Assembly (NCBI GenBank): GCA_965227155.1
Contig: OZ245731.1
Location: 310,001 to 374,000 of the forward strand
Direction of reading: 5' to 3'
DNA length: 64,000 bases
From: UBA6059 sp965227155
GTDB taxonomy: Bacteria; Bacteroidota; Bacteroidia; Cytophagales; Cyclobacteriaceae
The notes beneath the pieces are model-generated. The model made no database searches. It saw nothing but the letters and a program-made list of their open reading frames with translations, and had not been told where the DNA came from. Shown one piece after another: positions 40,601-47,375 of this stretch. Both the position numbers and the translations under genes were made by a program. Numbering within the stretch: position 1 is the stretch's first letter; each line of letters opens with the position of its first letter.

Positions 40601-43101
40601 TCATCCCAGTAATAGACACTTCCATCTCCAACAACTTCAAAATCAAAGAATAGCACCACTTTCGATAACTCCTGTGTTGTAACAAGATTACTAAAATCAA
40701 ACTCAAGAGTTTCCCATTGATTAACCTGAGTTGTGGTTACGTCAACGCTTTGCTTTATTGTAGAATTGGTACTATTCTCCAACTGCATCCTAATGGTCAT
40801 CGTCTTAGGCGAGTAAACCTTCATTTGGATGATAGAGCCAGTGCTAAAATCTATTGGAGAAGCCAAAGGCATAATAGTTCCTGCAAAAGTTGCAGCTCCT
40901 TGTCCTTTGGTAGTTTGTACTACTTTAGTACTTGTATTATCCCCTGTCGCCTGAGGATTATCGATCACCACACTGGGTGAACCCTCAAATTCAGTAAGTT
41001 GATAATCGAATGCATCAGATTCGAAAGTTACTGGTAGTGAAGGGAATGGTTTCACCGGAGCAGCTTCAAGGTCAATCTGAATGTCATCCAGATAATAAAC
41101 ATCTCCATCACAGGTTGCATTACGTTCTGCATAGATGATAAAGCTTCTAAATAGCTGACCATCATTACCACTGAAATCAAATACCAATTCTTCCCATTGA
41201 CCTGTATTCGTAATGGTTTGTGTAACAGGTACAGTTACCGATTGATTACCGGAGTTAAAATCAAAATCTTCCAGCTGAACCGTAATAGATGTAGCCTCAG
41301 TCTCAGCATAAACTTTTAGTCGTATTTCATCTGTTGTGCTATTGGCAAAGTTTATCGGGTTTGGCAATGTATATCCTATACCAGCCCAAGTTTCACATCC
41401 AGTGGTTTTTCCAATTTCATATACTTTACAACTGCCATTGGTAGCATCCACATATGGATTGTCAACTATTCCTCCTGAAATGTTGCCAAATGCATCAAAT
41501 GGGTCCGAATTATCCTTAAATGTCCAATTTATAGACCCTTGTGAGGGATCGACATTGTGAGCAACTTCAGTCGTACATTGTGTGCCTCCTGAGGTTCCTT
41601 TGTAGAAATATATGTTATCAACATAAGCTCGACCTATCTTACTCGCTACACTGATCAAAAACTCAGTGAGGTTGGCACGTGCAGGATTACCCGCAAAGTC
41701 AGTAAGCGGTACATCTATAGATACCCACTTGCGTACCTCTGTGTCACCAATGGCTCTGGTCAACTCTAATGCACTCGTCTCCCCGTTTCCACCTGCATGA
41801 TCCGACCACTTCGGATTGAAAATCTGTCCCGCTTCCCAATCATCTGCTATCCAAAAATCCATATGGAAATTCGTCATCGAGGTGGCATCTACTACACTAC
41901 CCAGCGTACTGCCGATGAATCCATTGCTCAAATCAATGTTCAAAACCTTGTTGCCTGCTATCGTCTCTTCCGTAAACTGTGATGGATCATCCCAGGGCAC
42001 ATTGGTTAAACCTATCTCTGTTCCATATGCCTCTCCATATATCGATATCACATCCTCAGCCGCTCGTGTCGGAGGAGTAGAAGGAGCATCCGTCGGAGCA
42101 TTCGCTACCGGGCCAGTACCTCCTGAGGTTCCTTTGTAGAAATATATGTTATCAACATAAGCTCGACCTATCTTACTCGCTACACTGATCAAAAACTCAG
42201 TGAGGTTGGCACGTGCAGGATTACCCGCAAAGTCAGTAAGCGGTACATCTATAGATACCCACTTGCGTACCTCTGTGTCACCAATGGCTCTGGTCAACTC
42301 TAATGCACTCGTCTCCCCGTTTCCACCTGCATGATCCGACCACTTCGGATTGAAAATCTGTCCCGCTTCCCAATCATCCGCTATCCAAAAATCCATGTGG
42401 AAATTCGTCATCGAGGTGGCATCTACTACACTACCCAGCGTACTGCCGATGAATCCATTGCTCAAATCAATGTTCAAAACCTTGTTGCCTGCTATCGTCT
42501 CTTCCGTAAACTGTGATGGATCATCCCAGGGCACATTGGTTAAACCTATCTCTGTTCCATATGCCTCTCCATATATCGATATCACATCCTCAGCCGCTCG
42601 TGTCGGAGGAGCAGAAGGAGCATCCGTCGGAGCATTCGCTACCGGGCCAGTACCTCCTGAAGTTCCTTTGTAGAAATATATGTTATCAACATAAGCTCGA
42701 CCTATCTTACTCGCTACACTGATCAAAAACTCAGTGAGGTTGGCACGTGCAGGATTACCCGCAAAGTCAGTAAGCGGTACATCTATAGATACCCACTTGC
42801 GTACCTCTGTGTCACCAATGGCTCTGGTCAACTCTAATGCACTCGTCTCCCCGTTTCCACCTGCATGATCCGACCACTTCGGATTGAAAATCTGTCCCGC
42901 TTCCCAATCATCCGCTATCCAAAAATCCATGTGGAAATTCGTCATCGAGGTGGCATCTACTACACTACCCAGCGTACTGCCGATGAATCCATTGCTCAAA
43001 TCAATGTTCAAAAATCGTCTCTTCCTCTGTGATGGATCATCCCAGGTCACATTGGTTAAACCTATCTCTGTTCCATATGCCTCTCCATATATCGATATCA
43101 C
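31642..43101 (-). CDS. Giant T9SS-secreted glucanase, C-terminal part (3819 codons open)
   Basis: This open frame continues the gene that begins at 46393; the link is broken in the repeat array. In order: the last three 178-residue modules, a CBM11-like module (41.0-41.6 kb), further FESD/CBM11-like modules, three CBM4/9-like modules (NGDFETTGSWTGNAF, NGHFEFGAAPWTDN, NGNFESGAIGWYGNAF), 13 cadherin-like beta-sandwich repeats of the DATLSDLQVDG type, an Ig-like domain, carboxypeptidase-like SDVIVIVTTLQDE...GTYKVILDLPGHG, and a C-terminal type IX sorting domain (ISSLSGREI-like ITSLSGREIAP, LSAGIYILRI, GRFIKQ). It should be secreted to the cell surface and bind glucan. No second catalytic domain was seen. 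Confidence 0.85.
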   Translation of the reverse strand: MISIYGEAYGTEIGLTNVTWDDPSQRKRRFLNIDLSNGFIGSTLGSVVDATSMTNFHMDFWIADDWEAGQIFNPKWSDHAGGNGETSALELTRAIGDTEVRKWVSIDVPLTDFAGNPARANLTEFLISVASKIGRAYVDNIYFYKGTSGGTGPVANAPTDAPSAPPTRAAEDVISIYGEAYGTEIGLTNVPWDDPSQFTEETIAGNKVLNIDLSNGFIGSTLGSVVDATSMTNFHMDFWIADDWEAGQIFNPKWSDHAGGNGETSALELTRAIGDTEVRKWVSIDVPLTDFAGNPARANLTEFLISVASKIGRAYVDNIYFYKGTSGGTGPVANAPTDAPSTPPTRAAEDVISIYGEAYGTEIGLTNVPWDDPSQFTEETIAGNKVLNIDLSNGFIGSTLGSVVDATSMTNFHMDFWIADDWEAGQIFNPKWSDHAGGNGETSALELTRAIGDTEVRKWVSIDVPLTDFAGNPARANLTEFLISVASKIGRAYVDNIYFYKGTSGGTQCTTEVAHNVDPSQGSINWTFKDNSDPFDAFGNISGGIVDNPYVDATNGSCKVYEIGKTTGCETWAGIGYTLPNPINFANSTTDEIRLKVYAETEATSITVQLEDFDFNSGNQSVTVPVTQTITNTGQWEELVFDFSGNDGQLFRSFIIYAERNATCDGDVYYLDDIQIDLEAAPVKPFPSLPVTFESDAFDYQLTEFEGSPSVVIDNPQATGDNTSTKVVQTTKGQGAATFAGTIMPLASPIDFSTGSIIQMKVYSPKTMTIRMQLENSTNSTIKQSVDVTTTQVNQWETLEFDFSNLVTTQELSKVVLFFDFEVVGDGSVYYWDDLTLVGDPIVPPSFPVDFESTQFTYNFLDFEGQGSEVVVNPDQNGVNTSATVVQTNKGVGAATFAGTIIGFNAPIDFTEGKILSVKTWSPKVGAKVNLKLENRDNSAIGAEVVALTTVANQWEELTFDFTGLVEGKSLSKAILFFDFEQPGGDTETTYYWDDLQIRPLPDGENAKLDNLLVDGVPIAVFDPEVFEYRVVLPESVTTPPVISATKAVNEANEVITQANSLLDKATVEVTSSDGNTTLTYEVGFTTLTASNNLIVNGDFETTGSWTGNAFNIQTEGGNSYNFANVTTAGDAFNVNLSQALELTQDKTYFLTFDASTNTGNTRTMLAGIGLNVEPFTNNTKEITLTEQTQTYTLILTATGFGGANSRVLFDMGADEGVVVIDNVSLIEEFNPPILPTDAPAEPTFAANDVVAVFSDNYGNRTGANFSTQGAAQVDMVDLNGNQVLKYLNTAASGGNFSIIELGGSNQIDMIGEGMTNLRFDLWFPQQVTPGSKFIFKVVNISSPVEEAFIEISQSFTPEMRQGEWIEFDFSISDLIGFGMDKFSNIQQFVVEVGSTPEVYIDNLLFYKEQIAATNDATLSDIQVDGTSLPGFNPALFNYSYELAAGTTQIPTVTGITNNTNAVPNESQATALPGTASILVTAEDGVTENTYTVKFFVNTPPDAAPASKTIAENDVIAIFSDDYQTVPNQGFSNYGDAVIETVTLGGNDVLKYTPGGNTFQVIEFGAANKLNLSAAGITNFSFDVWFSKDITSSSQFLVKIEQFGTSRETGLVQLNSASVPAMAQGQWITYDVSLNEMAGNLTVPDAIQQIVIDIQNVGEAYIDNIYFYKEPSNPSLPIAFESTALNYGLVGFGGPGDPPTEIPVSIEADPDDANNKVLQITKPAGSQIWAGASIPLETPIDFSSSSTVRMRVRSPLAVGTTVRLKIEDTSSPIVNGNPSVFAELDAVTTAVDTWETIEFDFSTYNGWSASTNYDKLVIFYDFGNTGASTSYFDDIEMKPIDINNDATLADLQIDGTTIDGFSSGQETYLVELAEGTTVVPAVTATATNNSLTPVITPATQLPGQTTVEVTAADGTTKKTYKVNFDVASDNLLANGHFEFGAAPWTDNFGNPGDVRNEGGNGYLFAETQKSANAFDYNVAQTLNLEQGQNYVLSFDAAAAVGSTRTLQAGIGQAGGDFFASTSDYTIPAPGPNGELTNFSVVLNASWDVAGTERVFFNLAGDNGVIIIDNVSLTVADPATFPLTFDDNQAYAFTEFQGAPTSVTFNPSVGGLNTSSKVAQMLKVQGAVGAGSFINLAAPIDFSGSQVISMKVLSPKAGITVKLTLEGTVNVEATAQNTVADEWEVLEFDFSGQNPGADLTTMVFSFDEGVTGDGSTYYFDDVTFSVDNDATLSDLKVDGETIFGFNPETTDYTVVLPFGTTEIPVVTATANDAGANAPVITQAGDVNDIAEIIVTSESGQVTKTYTVDFNVEAATADASLSDLQVDGVTVENFDPATYFYQVTIPYSTATQPAVTFTESDQNASAAIFSAPDPWPAPDATSNRDVVVRVTAQDQSTQDYTIQFVLAPAGTDATLSDILLGGTSIDGFDPQTLEYTASPLPAGSTVDDIPEITATTTDEYATYVLGDLPTELPGTVDIVVTAEDGTTQSTYSVTFEIAGEAQDASLSDLTIRGTTVEGFSPVVLEYTVELPFSATDVPLVEAVPSVDNENVVVDIQPANALPGTTTIEVTALDQTTVQTYLINFTKAATASTDATLADLTVAGATVTGFDAATLEYTVQLNSGANTAPAVTAVAADTTATVVVDASTETPSATFVKVTAEDEITTQTYTIRFALAGNNSLVTNGNFESGAIGWYGNAFNIQSDGGTRYNFAEVSTAVQAFDVNLSQAVNLSAGVNYVLSFDASTSASTGTRTMITGIGPVSGNLGYSTQEVTLTSTSQTFSLILNASTQAGSDGRILFDMGANTGVVVIDNVTLTEARPITFPVDFEANDIAYTFAEFNGSPTELADNPSRVTPNTSQKVAKTTKSGTAAAGTILTLSQPLNLSTNQILGLKVYSPRAGARVVMKLENASDNTIFVEADTVTTAANEWEELSFNFNGQITNQSLSKVILFFDSERGGTVANPLIYHWDDLNYVLDNAYLRDLTLKDTEAATGVTIEDFDTLTLDYEVTLPSNATTFPIVEGFTIDPNASISYDPATEGATAADSTTTVTVTAVDGTQLNYTVRFRKAASDTDASLSDIFINNNDIDDFTATTFIYNVLLDPDTTTYPVVIKGTANNPAASVTVTPENGFTEDQLPAAATIAVVSENGEVTANYTVNLRVISTDASLSDIKLDNQSITDFDVDQLEYDVVLDYGSTVEDIPEVSFTRGSEFATASLTAASAIPGSTSIVVLAEDGETTRTYTINFTEEEPETVATLSDIRFNNVSIAGFDPEVTDYTVELPIGTTAAPNVTFTKTSDKATASITGVSGTEGTATITVTAQDGTTIRTYTVAYSVRIASSDATLADLLVNGISIESFAPNVNAYQVLLPQGTTEAPDVDWVEADENANASLLAASQFPGETIVRVTAEDGSTNDYTISFVVTDNQKPFVSAPILDQTLVVNSTILLDLSNNFKDPEETGLSYSFTNTNDQVISVSMDGSSMVITGLSVGEAEISVTVKDDINGTASTSFDVAVVGVGTELTYDVSGKVFAGGFPFNQGSAVLIDQDNLNNMFSTSLSVTGGFAFSFIPEGTYYLYASSTSPEYVTTFYGNVSTSIDPNATPKLIEVNKGVTGADITMIERPASAVPLDVLTGGVFNLRVNEVLGGGSRILEGNQEDGEAFSDVIVIVTTLQDEYIADGVTDEGGFFRLAGLPTGTYKVILDLPGHGRLSAEISVQEGQNSYYTGLIDENGFTINVVTSVDSPLLDIMLYPTKAMNEVYVEVPPMLVVGQFELSITSLSGREIAPRYLMDDTRINVLVDDLSAGIYILRISTRDGIWTGRFIKQ

Positions 43102-45449
43102 ATCCTCAGCCGCTGTGTCGGAGGAGTAGAAGGAGCATCCGTCGGAGCATTCGCTACCGGGCCAGTACCTCCTGAGGTTCCTTTGTAGAAATATATGTTA
43201 TCAACATAAGCTCGACCTATCTTACTCGCTACACTGATCAAAAACTCAGTGAGGTTGGCACGTGCAGGATTACCCGCAAAGTCAGTAAGCGGTACATCTA
43301 TAGATACCCACTTGCGTACCTCTGTCACCAATGGCTCTGGTCAACCAATCCCCGTTTCCACCTGCATGATCCGACCACTTCGGATTGAAAATCTGTCCCG
43401 CTTCCCAATCATCCGCTATCCAAAAATCCATGTGGAAATTCGTCATCGAGGTGGCATCTACTACACTACCCAGCGTACTGCCGATGAATCCATTGCTCAA
43501 ATCAATGTTCAAAACCTTGTTGCCTGCTATCGTCTCTTCCGTAAACTGTGATGGATCATCCCAGGTCACATTGGTTAAACCTATCTCTGTTCCATATGCC
43601 TCTCCATATCGATATCACATCCTCCCGCTCGTGTCGGAGGAGTAGAAGGAGCATCCGTCGGAGCATTCGCTACCGGGCCAGTACCTCCTGAGGTTCCTTT
43701 GTAGAAATATATGTTATCAACATAAGCTCGACCTATCTTACTCGCTACACTGATCAAAAACTCAGTGAGGTTGGCACGTGCAGGATTACCCGCAAAGTCA
43801 GTAAGCGGTACATCTATAGATACCCACTTGCGTACCTCTGTGTCACCAATGGCTCTGGTCAACTCTAATGCATCGTCTCCCCGTTTCCACCTGCATGATC
43901 CGACCACTTCGGATTGAAAATCTGTCCCGCTTCCCAATCATCCGCTATCCAAAAATCCATGTGGAAATTCGTCATCGAGGTGGCATCTACTACACTACCC
44001 AGCGTACTGCCGATGAATCCATTGCTCAAATCAATGTTCAAAACCTTGTTGCCTGCTATCGTCTCTTCCGTAAACTGTGATGGATCATCCCAGGGCTGGT
44101 TAAACCTATCTCTGTTCCATATGCCTCTCCATATATCGATATCACTCCTCAGCCGCTCGTGTCGGAGGAGTAGAATGAGCATCCGTCGGAGCATTCGCTA
44201 CCGGGCCATCCTCCTGAGGTTCCTTTGTAGAAATTGGTTGTTATCAACATAAGCTCGACCTATCTTACTCGCTACACTGATCAAAAACTCAGTGAGGTTG
44301 GCACGTGCAGGATTACCCGCATCAGTAAGCGGTACATCTATGCACTTGCGTACCTCTGTCTGCACTCGTCTCCCCGTTTCCACCTGCATGATCCGACCAC
44401 TTCGGATTGAAAATCTGTCCCGCTTCCCAATCATCCGCTATCCAAAAATCCATGTGGAAATTCGTCATCGAGGTGGCATCTACTACACTACCCAGCGTAC
44501 TGCCGATGAATCCATTGCTCAAATCAATGTTCAAAACCTTGTTGCCTGCTATCGTCTTTCCGTAAACTGTGATGGATCATCCCAGGTCACATTGGTTAAA
44601 CCTATCTCTGTTCCATATGCCTCTCCATATATCGATATCACATCCTCAGCCGCTCGTGTCGGAGGAGTAGAAGGAGCATCCGTCGGAGCATTCGCTACCG
44701 GGCCAGTACCTCCTGCACTCGTCTCCCCGTTTCCACCTGCATGATCCGACCACTTATTGAAATCTGTATATGTTATCAATCCATAAGCTCGACCTATCTT
44801 ACTCGCTATCATTGATGGATCATCCCAGGTCACATTGGTTAAACCTATCATCGATATCACATCCTCAGCCGCTCGTGTCGGAGGAGTAAGGAGCTCCGTC
44901 GGAGCATTCGCTACCGGGCCAGTACCTCCTGAGGTTCCTTTGTAGAAATATATGTTATCAACATAAGCTCGACCTATCTTACTCGCTACACTGATCAAAA
45001 ACTCAGTGAGGTTGGCACGTGCAGGATTACCCGCAAAGTCAGTAAGCGGTACATCTATAGATACCCACTTGCGTACCTCTGTGTCACCAATGGCTCTGGT
45101 CAACTCTAATGCACTCGTCTCCCCGTTTCCACCTGCATGATCCGACCACTTCGGATTGAAAATCTGTCCCGCTTCCCAATCATCCGCTATCCAAAAATCC
45201 ATGTGGAAATTCGTCATCGAGGTGGCATCTACTACACTACCCAGCGTACTGCCGATGAATCCATTGCTCAAATCAATGTTCAAAACCTTGTTGCCTGCTA
45301 TCGTCTCTTCCGTAAACTGTGATGGATCATCCCAGGTCACATTGGTTAAACCTATCTCTGTTCCATATGCCTCTCCATATATCGATATCACATCCTCAGC
45401 CGCTCGTGTCGGAGGAGTAGAAGGAGCATCCGTCGGAGCATTCGCTACC
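41586..45449. repeat. Tandem array of a 534-bp (178-residue) unit, middle copies damaged
   Basis: Using the word CCTCCTGAGGTTCC as phase mark, units start near 41586, 42120, 42654, 43168, 43684, 44210, 44709 and 44925. Spacings are 534, 534, 514, 516, 526, 499 and 216 bases: the outer units are whole and near-identical, the inner ones carry scattered deletions of 1 to 32 bases. The 216-base unit is scrambled: a piece from the unit's middle precedes a piece from its start. Each whole unit codes for a jelly-roll-like module beginning AAEDVISIYGEAYG and ending DNIYFYKGTSGGTGP, joined by an A/P/T-rich linker. Confidence 0.93.
43098..44549 (-). pseudogene. Frame-broken middle of the giant glucanase gene
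   Basis: Between the two long frames the coding sense is held only in pieces (about 43098-43331, 43282-43569, 43581-43937, 43865-44194, 44322-44534 on the minus strand), each giving fragments of the same 178-residue module. Breaks come from deletions such as the loss of one C near 44556 (GTCTTTCCG for GTCTCTTCCG) and of CCTTGTTGCCTGCT near 43013. Either the gene is truly inactivated here or, more likely in my view, the repeats were wrongly assembled and the real gene is one open frame of about 5,000 codons. Confidence 0.7.
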
Positions 45450-46393
45450 AAAAGTTGATCCTGCTGGTAAACTCTTACATAATCAATTTCCATAGCATCC
45501 TGCTGAAAACCGGCAGGAATAGCACCACCTAAGTCTCCTCCCATTGCAATATTGAGCAAAAGGTATTGTGGACTATCAAATGGCCAGGTAGCTGCAGTCC
45601 TACCTGTGGCAGACGTAGCGGCATTAGTTTCAGGGTTATATGTAAAATAATTATTCCCATCCACTAAAAATTGAATTTCTTCCTCGGTCCAAATGATAGA
45701 ATACGTTTTAAACTCTGTGTCTTCATTTGTTAAGCTGATGGAACCTCCTATGGATGCGCCTCCACTATTGGCCCCAGTATGCACTGTACCAATAATACTT
45801 TCCTTATCTGCTGCGCTGGTTCCTTTTTGCTCCATGATATCAATCTCGCCTACCTGCGGCCAATTTGTAGTGCCGTAGGTGTCATGCCAAAAGTTACCAG
45901 GTTCATTAATTTCTCGACCCAACATCCATATCGCCGGCCATGTACCAAGTGAAGCAGGAAGCTTTGCTCTCACATCAACTCTTCCATAAGTAAAGGCATA
46001 CTTTGAGTTGAGTCTGGCTGATGTGAATGATTTTGTTACGCCCTGATCTGTAAATTCTTCTCGCTTAGCAGTGATGCTTAATACTCCATCAGCTACTGAG
46101 GAATTATCCGTACGATTGGTGTAGTGTTGCACTTCGTTATTGAACCAATTACCTCCGTCTGGCAATTGTGTTTGATGATGCCAGTTGTCAGCATTAATAG
46201 CTCCGGTACCTTCAAACTCATCTGACCATACTAACTTATAATCTGTAGAAACCGGATGTGCATCACCAATACTCGGTGGAGTTTGAGCATATAGTTCAGC
46301 TTTGGTAAGACACAACATCAGCAACACGCTGCAACTCAAAATGAGTTGGTGAATTTGCCGGTTTTTGAATTCACGGAAAATTAAAGTGAGCAT
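44549..46393 (-). CDS. Giant T9SS-secreted glucanase, N-terminal part with GH16 domain
   Basis: I place the start at 46393 (MLTLIFREFKNRQIHQLILS), which gives a signal peptide ending ELYAQ; the frame is open to 46462. The GH16 domain follows (LVWSDEFEGTG, WPAIWMLG, catalytic GEIDIMEQ, then EIDYVRVYQQ), then A/P/T linker and the first 178-residue module, the scrambled short unit, and part of a third unit, where the frame is lost at 44549. It should be an endo-beta-1,3-glucanase exported with the very long C-terminal part. It heads the glucan locus and is read in the same direction as the operon. Confidence 0.87.
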   Translation of the reverse strand: MLTLIFREFKNRQIHQLILSCSVLLMLCLTKAELYAQTPPSIGDAHPVSTDYKLVWSDEFEGTGAINADNWHHQTQLPDGGNWFNNEVQHYTNRTDNSSVADGVLSITAKREEFTDQGVTKSFTSARLNSKYAFTYGRVDVRAKLPASLGTWPAIWMLGREINEPGNFWHDTYGTTNWPQVGEIDIMEQKGTSAADKESIIGTVHTGANSGGASIGGSISLTNEDTEFKTYSIIWTEEEIQFLVDGNNYFTYNPETNAATSATGRTAATWPFDSPQYLLLNIAMGGDLGGAIPAGFQQDAMEIDYVRVYQQDQLLVANAPTDAPSTPPTRAAEDVISIYGEAYGTEIGLTNVTWDDPSQFTEETIAGNKVLNIDLSNGFIGSTLGSVVDATSMTNFHMDFWIADDWEAGQIFNPKWSDHAGGNGETSALELTRAIGDTEVRKWVSIDVPLTDFAGNPARANLTEFLISVASKIGRAYVDNIYFYKGTSGGTGPVANAPTELLTPPTRAAEDVISMIGLTNVTWDDPSMIASKIGRAYGLITYTDFNKWSDHAGGNGETSAGGTGPVANAPTDAPSTPPTRAAEDVISIYGEAYGTEIGLTNVTWDDPSQFTERR

Positions 46394-46462
46394 GTTGCGT
46401 TTGAATAGAGTCGCTAAAATCGAACTCTTTGTTAGCAAATTTTTAAATGCAATCGTAACCAT

Positions 46463-46927
46463 AGGGCATAGTATTATGAAATTGTAAATTCAATTTATGC
46501 CACTATTAATTTACTATTACCATTTTCCACCTCATCATATGTTTCACCAAACCCAAATTTTAATACATCATTAACACATCACTTCTGCAACAAAACTGCC
46601 TTTAAAGCTCAATAAGCATGGATTGCGGAAAATGGTGACTGCAATCAATTATTACACCCAAATGAAGTGTTGAATTTGTCTGACTAGAGATATTCGCTAC
46701 AAACCAGTGCGGTCCAGCAACAGCCATTCTATTTGGAGCAGCTCATTTTTTGTTGCTTAACTTCGATACTTTTCATAGATGTGAGCTTCTTTAAGTGGTG
46801 CACTGACTCACTTCAACCTAATGCAAGCATTTTTCATGACAGATAAAATTTAATGTATATCAAATAGGACAATTTTTAGGGACTCCTTATCTTTCGAATC
46901 CTTTTTCAAAAAAACCAATCATAAACT
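46463..46927. other. Divergent intergenic region, no gene seen
   Basis: 465 bases of AT-rich DNA between the giant glucanase gene and the 91-residue protein gene. I see no open frame with coding character and no tRNA. TATCTTTC at 46888-46895 is two steps from the TAnnTTTG element for the plus-strand gene but lacks a good TTG upstream. No convincing promoter was found for the minus-strand gene either. Confidence 0.5.
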
Positions 46928-47203
46928 ATGATCAAATACATTGATTTTGTTCCCAAAAAGCGAAAAGATGGCCTTTTCAAACAAGGAAAAGTTCAGGTTT
47001 TACAGGAGTTGCTGGATGAAATGAACAACTGGATCTTAAATAACGAGGATAAAGTGGAAGTGAGTCATTATGAAACTGTCATTCTTCCTAATATCCATGA
47101 TGATGACAGCTATTCCAGTGAGGAAACTGAATTATGGGCAGGTGGCTCCAGCTCAACAAGCTGGTATCAGCTTATCAGGCTTTGGTACAAGAGAAAAAAA
47201 TAG
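46928..47203 (+). CDS. Small conserved protein of unknown function, copy 2
   Basis: 91 residues, homologous end to end with the protein at 9081-9350 (shared FVP.KK..GLFK.GK, MN.WI, LPNIHD, SE.TELW.G..SSTSW.QLIRLWY). It is acidic in the middle and basic and aromatic at the end. No signal peptide, no membrane segment, no known motif. The strong retention of the last 20 residues points to a functional site there. It stands alone, divergent from the giant glucanase gene. Confidence 0.75.
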   Translation: MIKYIDFVPKKRKDGLFKQGKVQVLQELLDEMNNWILNNEDKVEVSHYETVILPNIHDDDSYSSEETELWAGGSSSTSWYQLIRLWYKRKK

Positions 47204-47244
47204 AGGGTGTCACAAAAGTATAAAAACCCTTGCCTCATGTCACA

Positions 47245-47300
47245 TTGAGCTCATCGAAATGTATTCATATAGTTTTTAACAAAGGTTTCGACAGGCTCAA
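47245..47300. repeat. Intergenic palindromic element (TTGAGC...GCTCAA type)
   Basis: TTGAGCTCATCGAAA (47245-47259) and TTTCGACAGGCTCAA (47286-47300) form an imperfect 15-base inverted repeat with a 26-base loop. The words CACATTGAGC..TCGAAA and TTTCGACAGGCTCAA resemble a dispersed palindrome I have met in many Bacteroidota intergenic regions. It may fold in RNA at the 3' end of the 91-residue gene. Confidence 0.5.
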
Positions 47301-47375
47301 CCTTACATGAATGATGCTTTTGAAATACTCTCAAATTTCATAAATCGTGATGCCTCTTTTTGGGTTTTTCATACG

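Noticed and set aside
41586..45449. Direct repeats that might be taken for a CRISPR array
   Set aside because: Units are 534 bases, coding on the minus strand, and adjoin without unique spacers; no cas gene is present.
41797..45458. Plus-strand frames of 60-107 codons repeated in the array (starting MKICPASQSSAIQKS or MIRPLRIEN)
   Set aside because: They recur only because the minus-strand coding unit recurs, and have no start signals or sensible composition; they are antisense shadows.
9372..46462. SusC/SusD-like pair
   Set aside because: No TonB-box/plug protein and no SusD-type TPR lipoprotein could be found; the 1220-residue lipoprotein is beta-modular, unlike SusD.
46463..46927. Possible tRNA or small RNA gene in the long intergenic gap
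   Set aside because: No cloverleaf, no strong hairpin with T-run and no GC-rich patch was seen.
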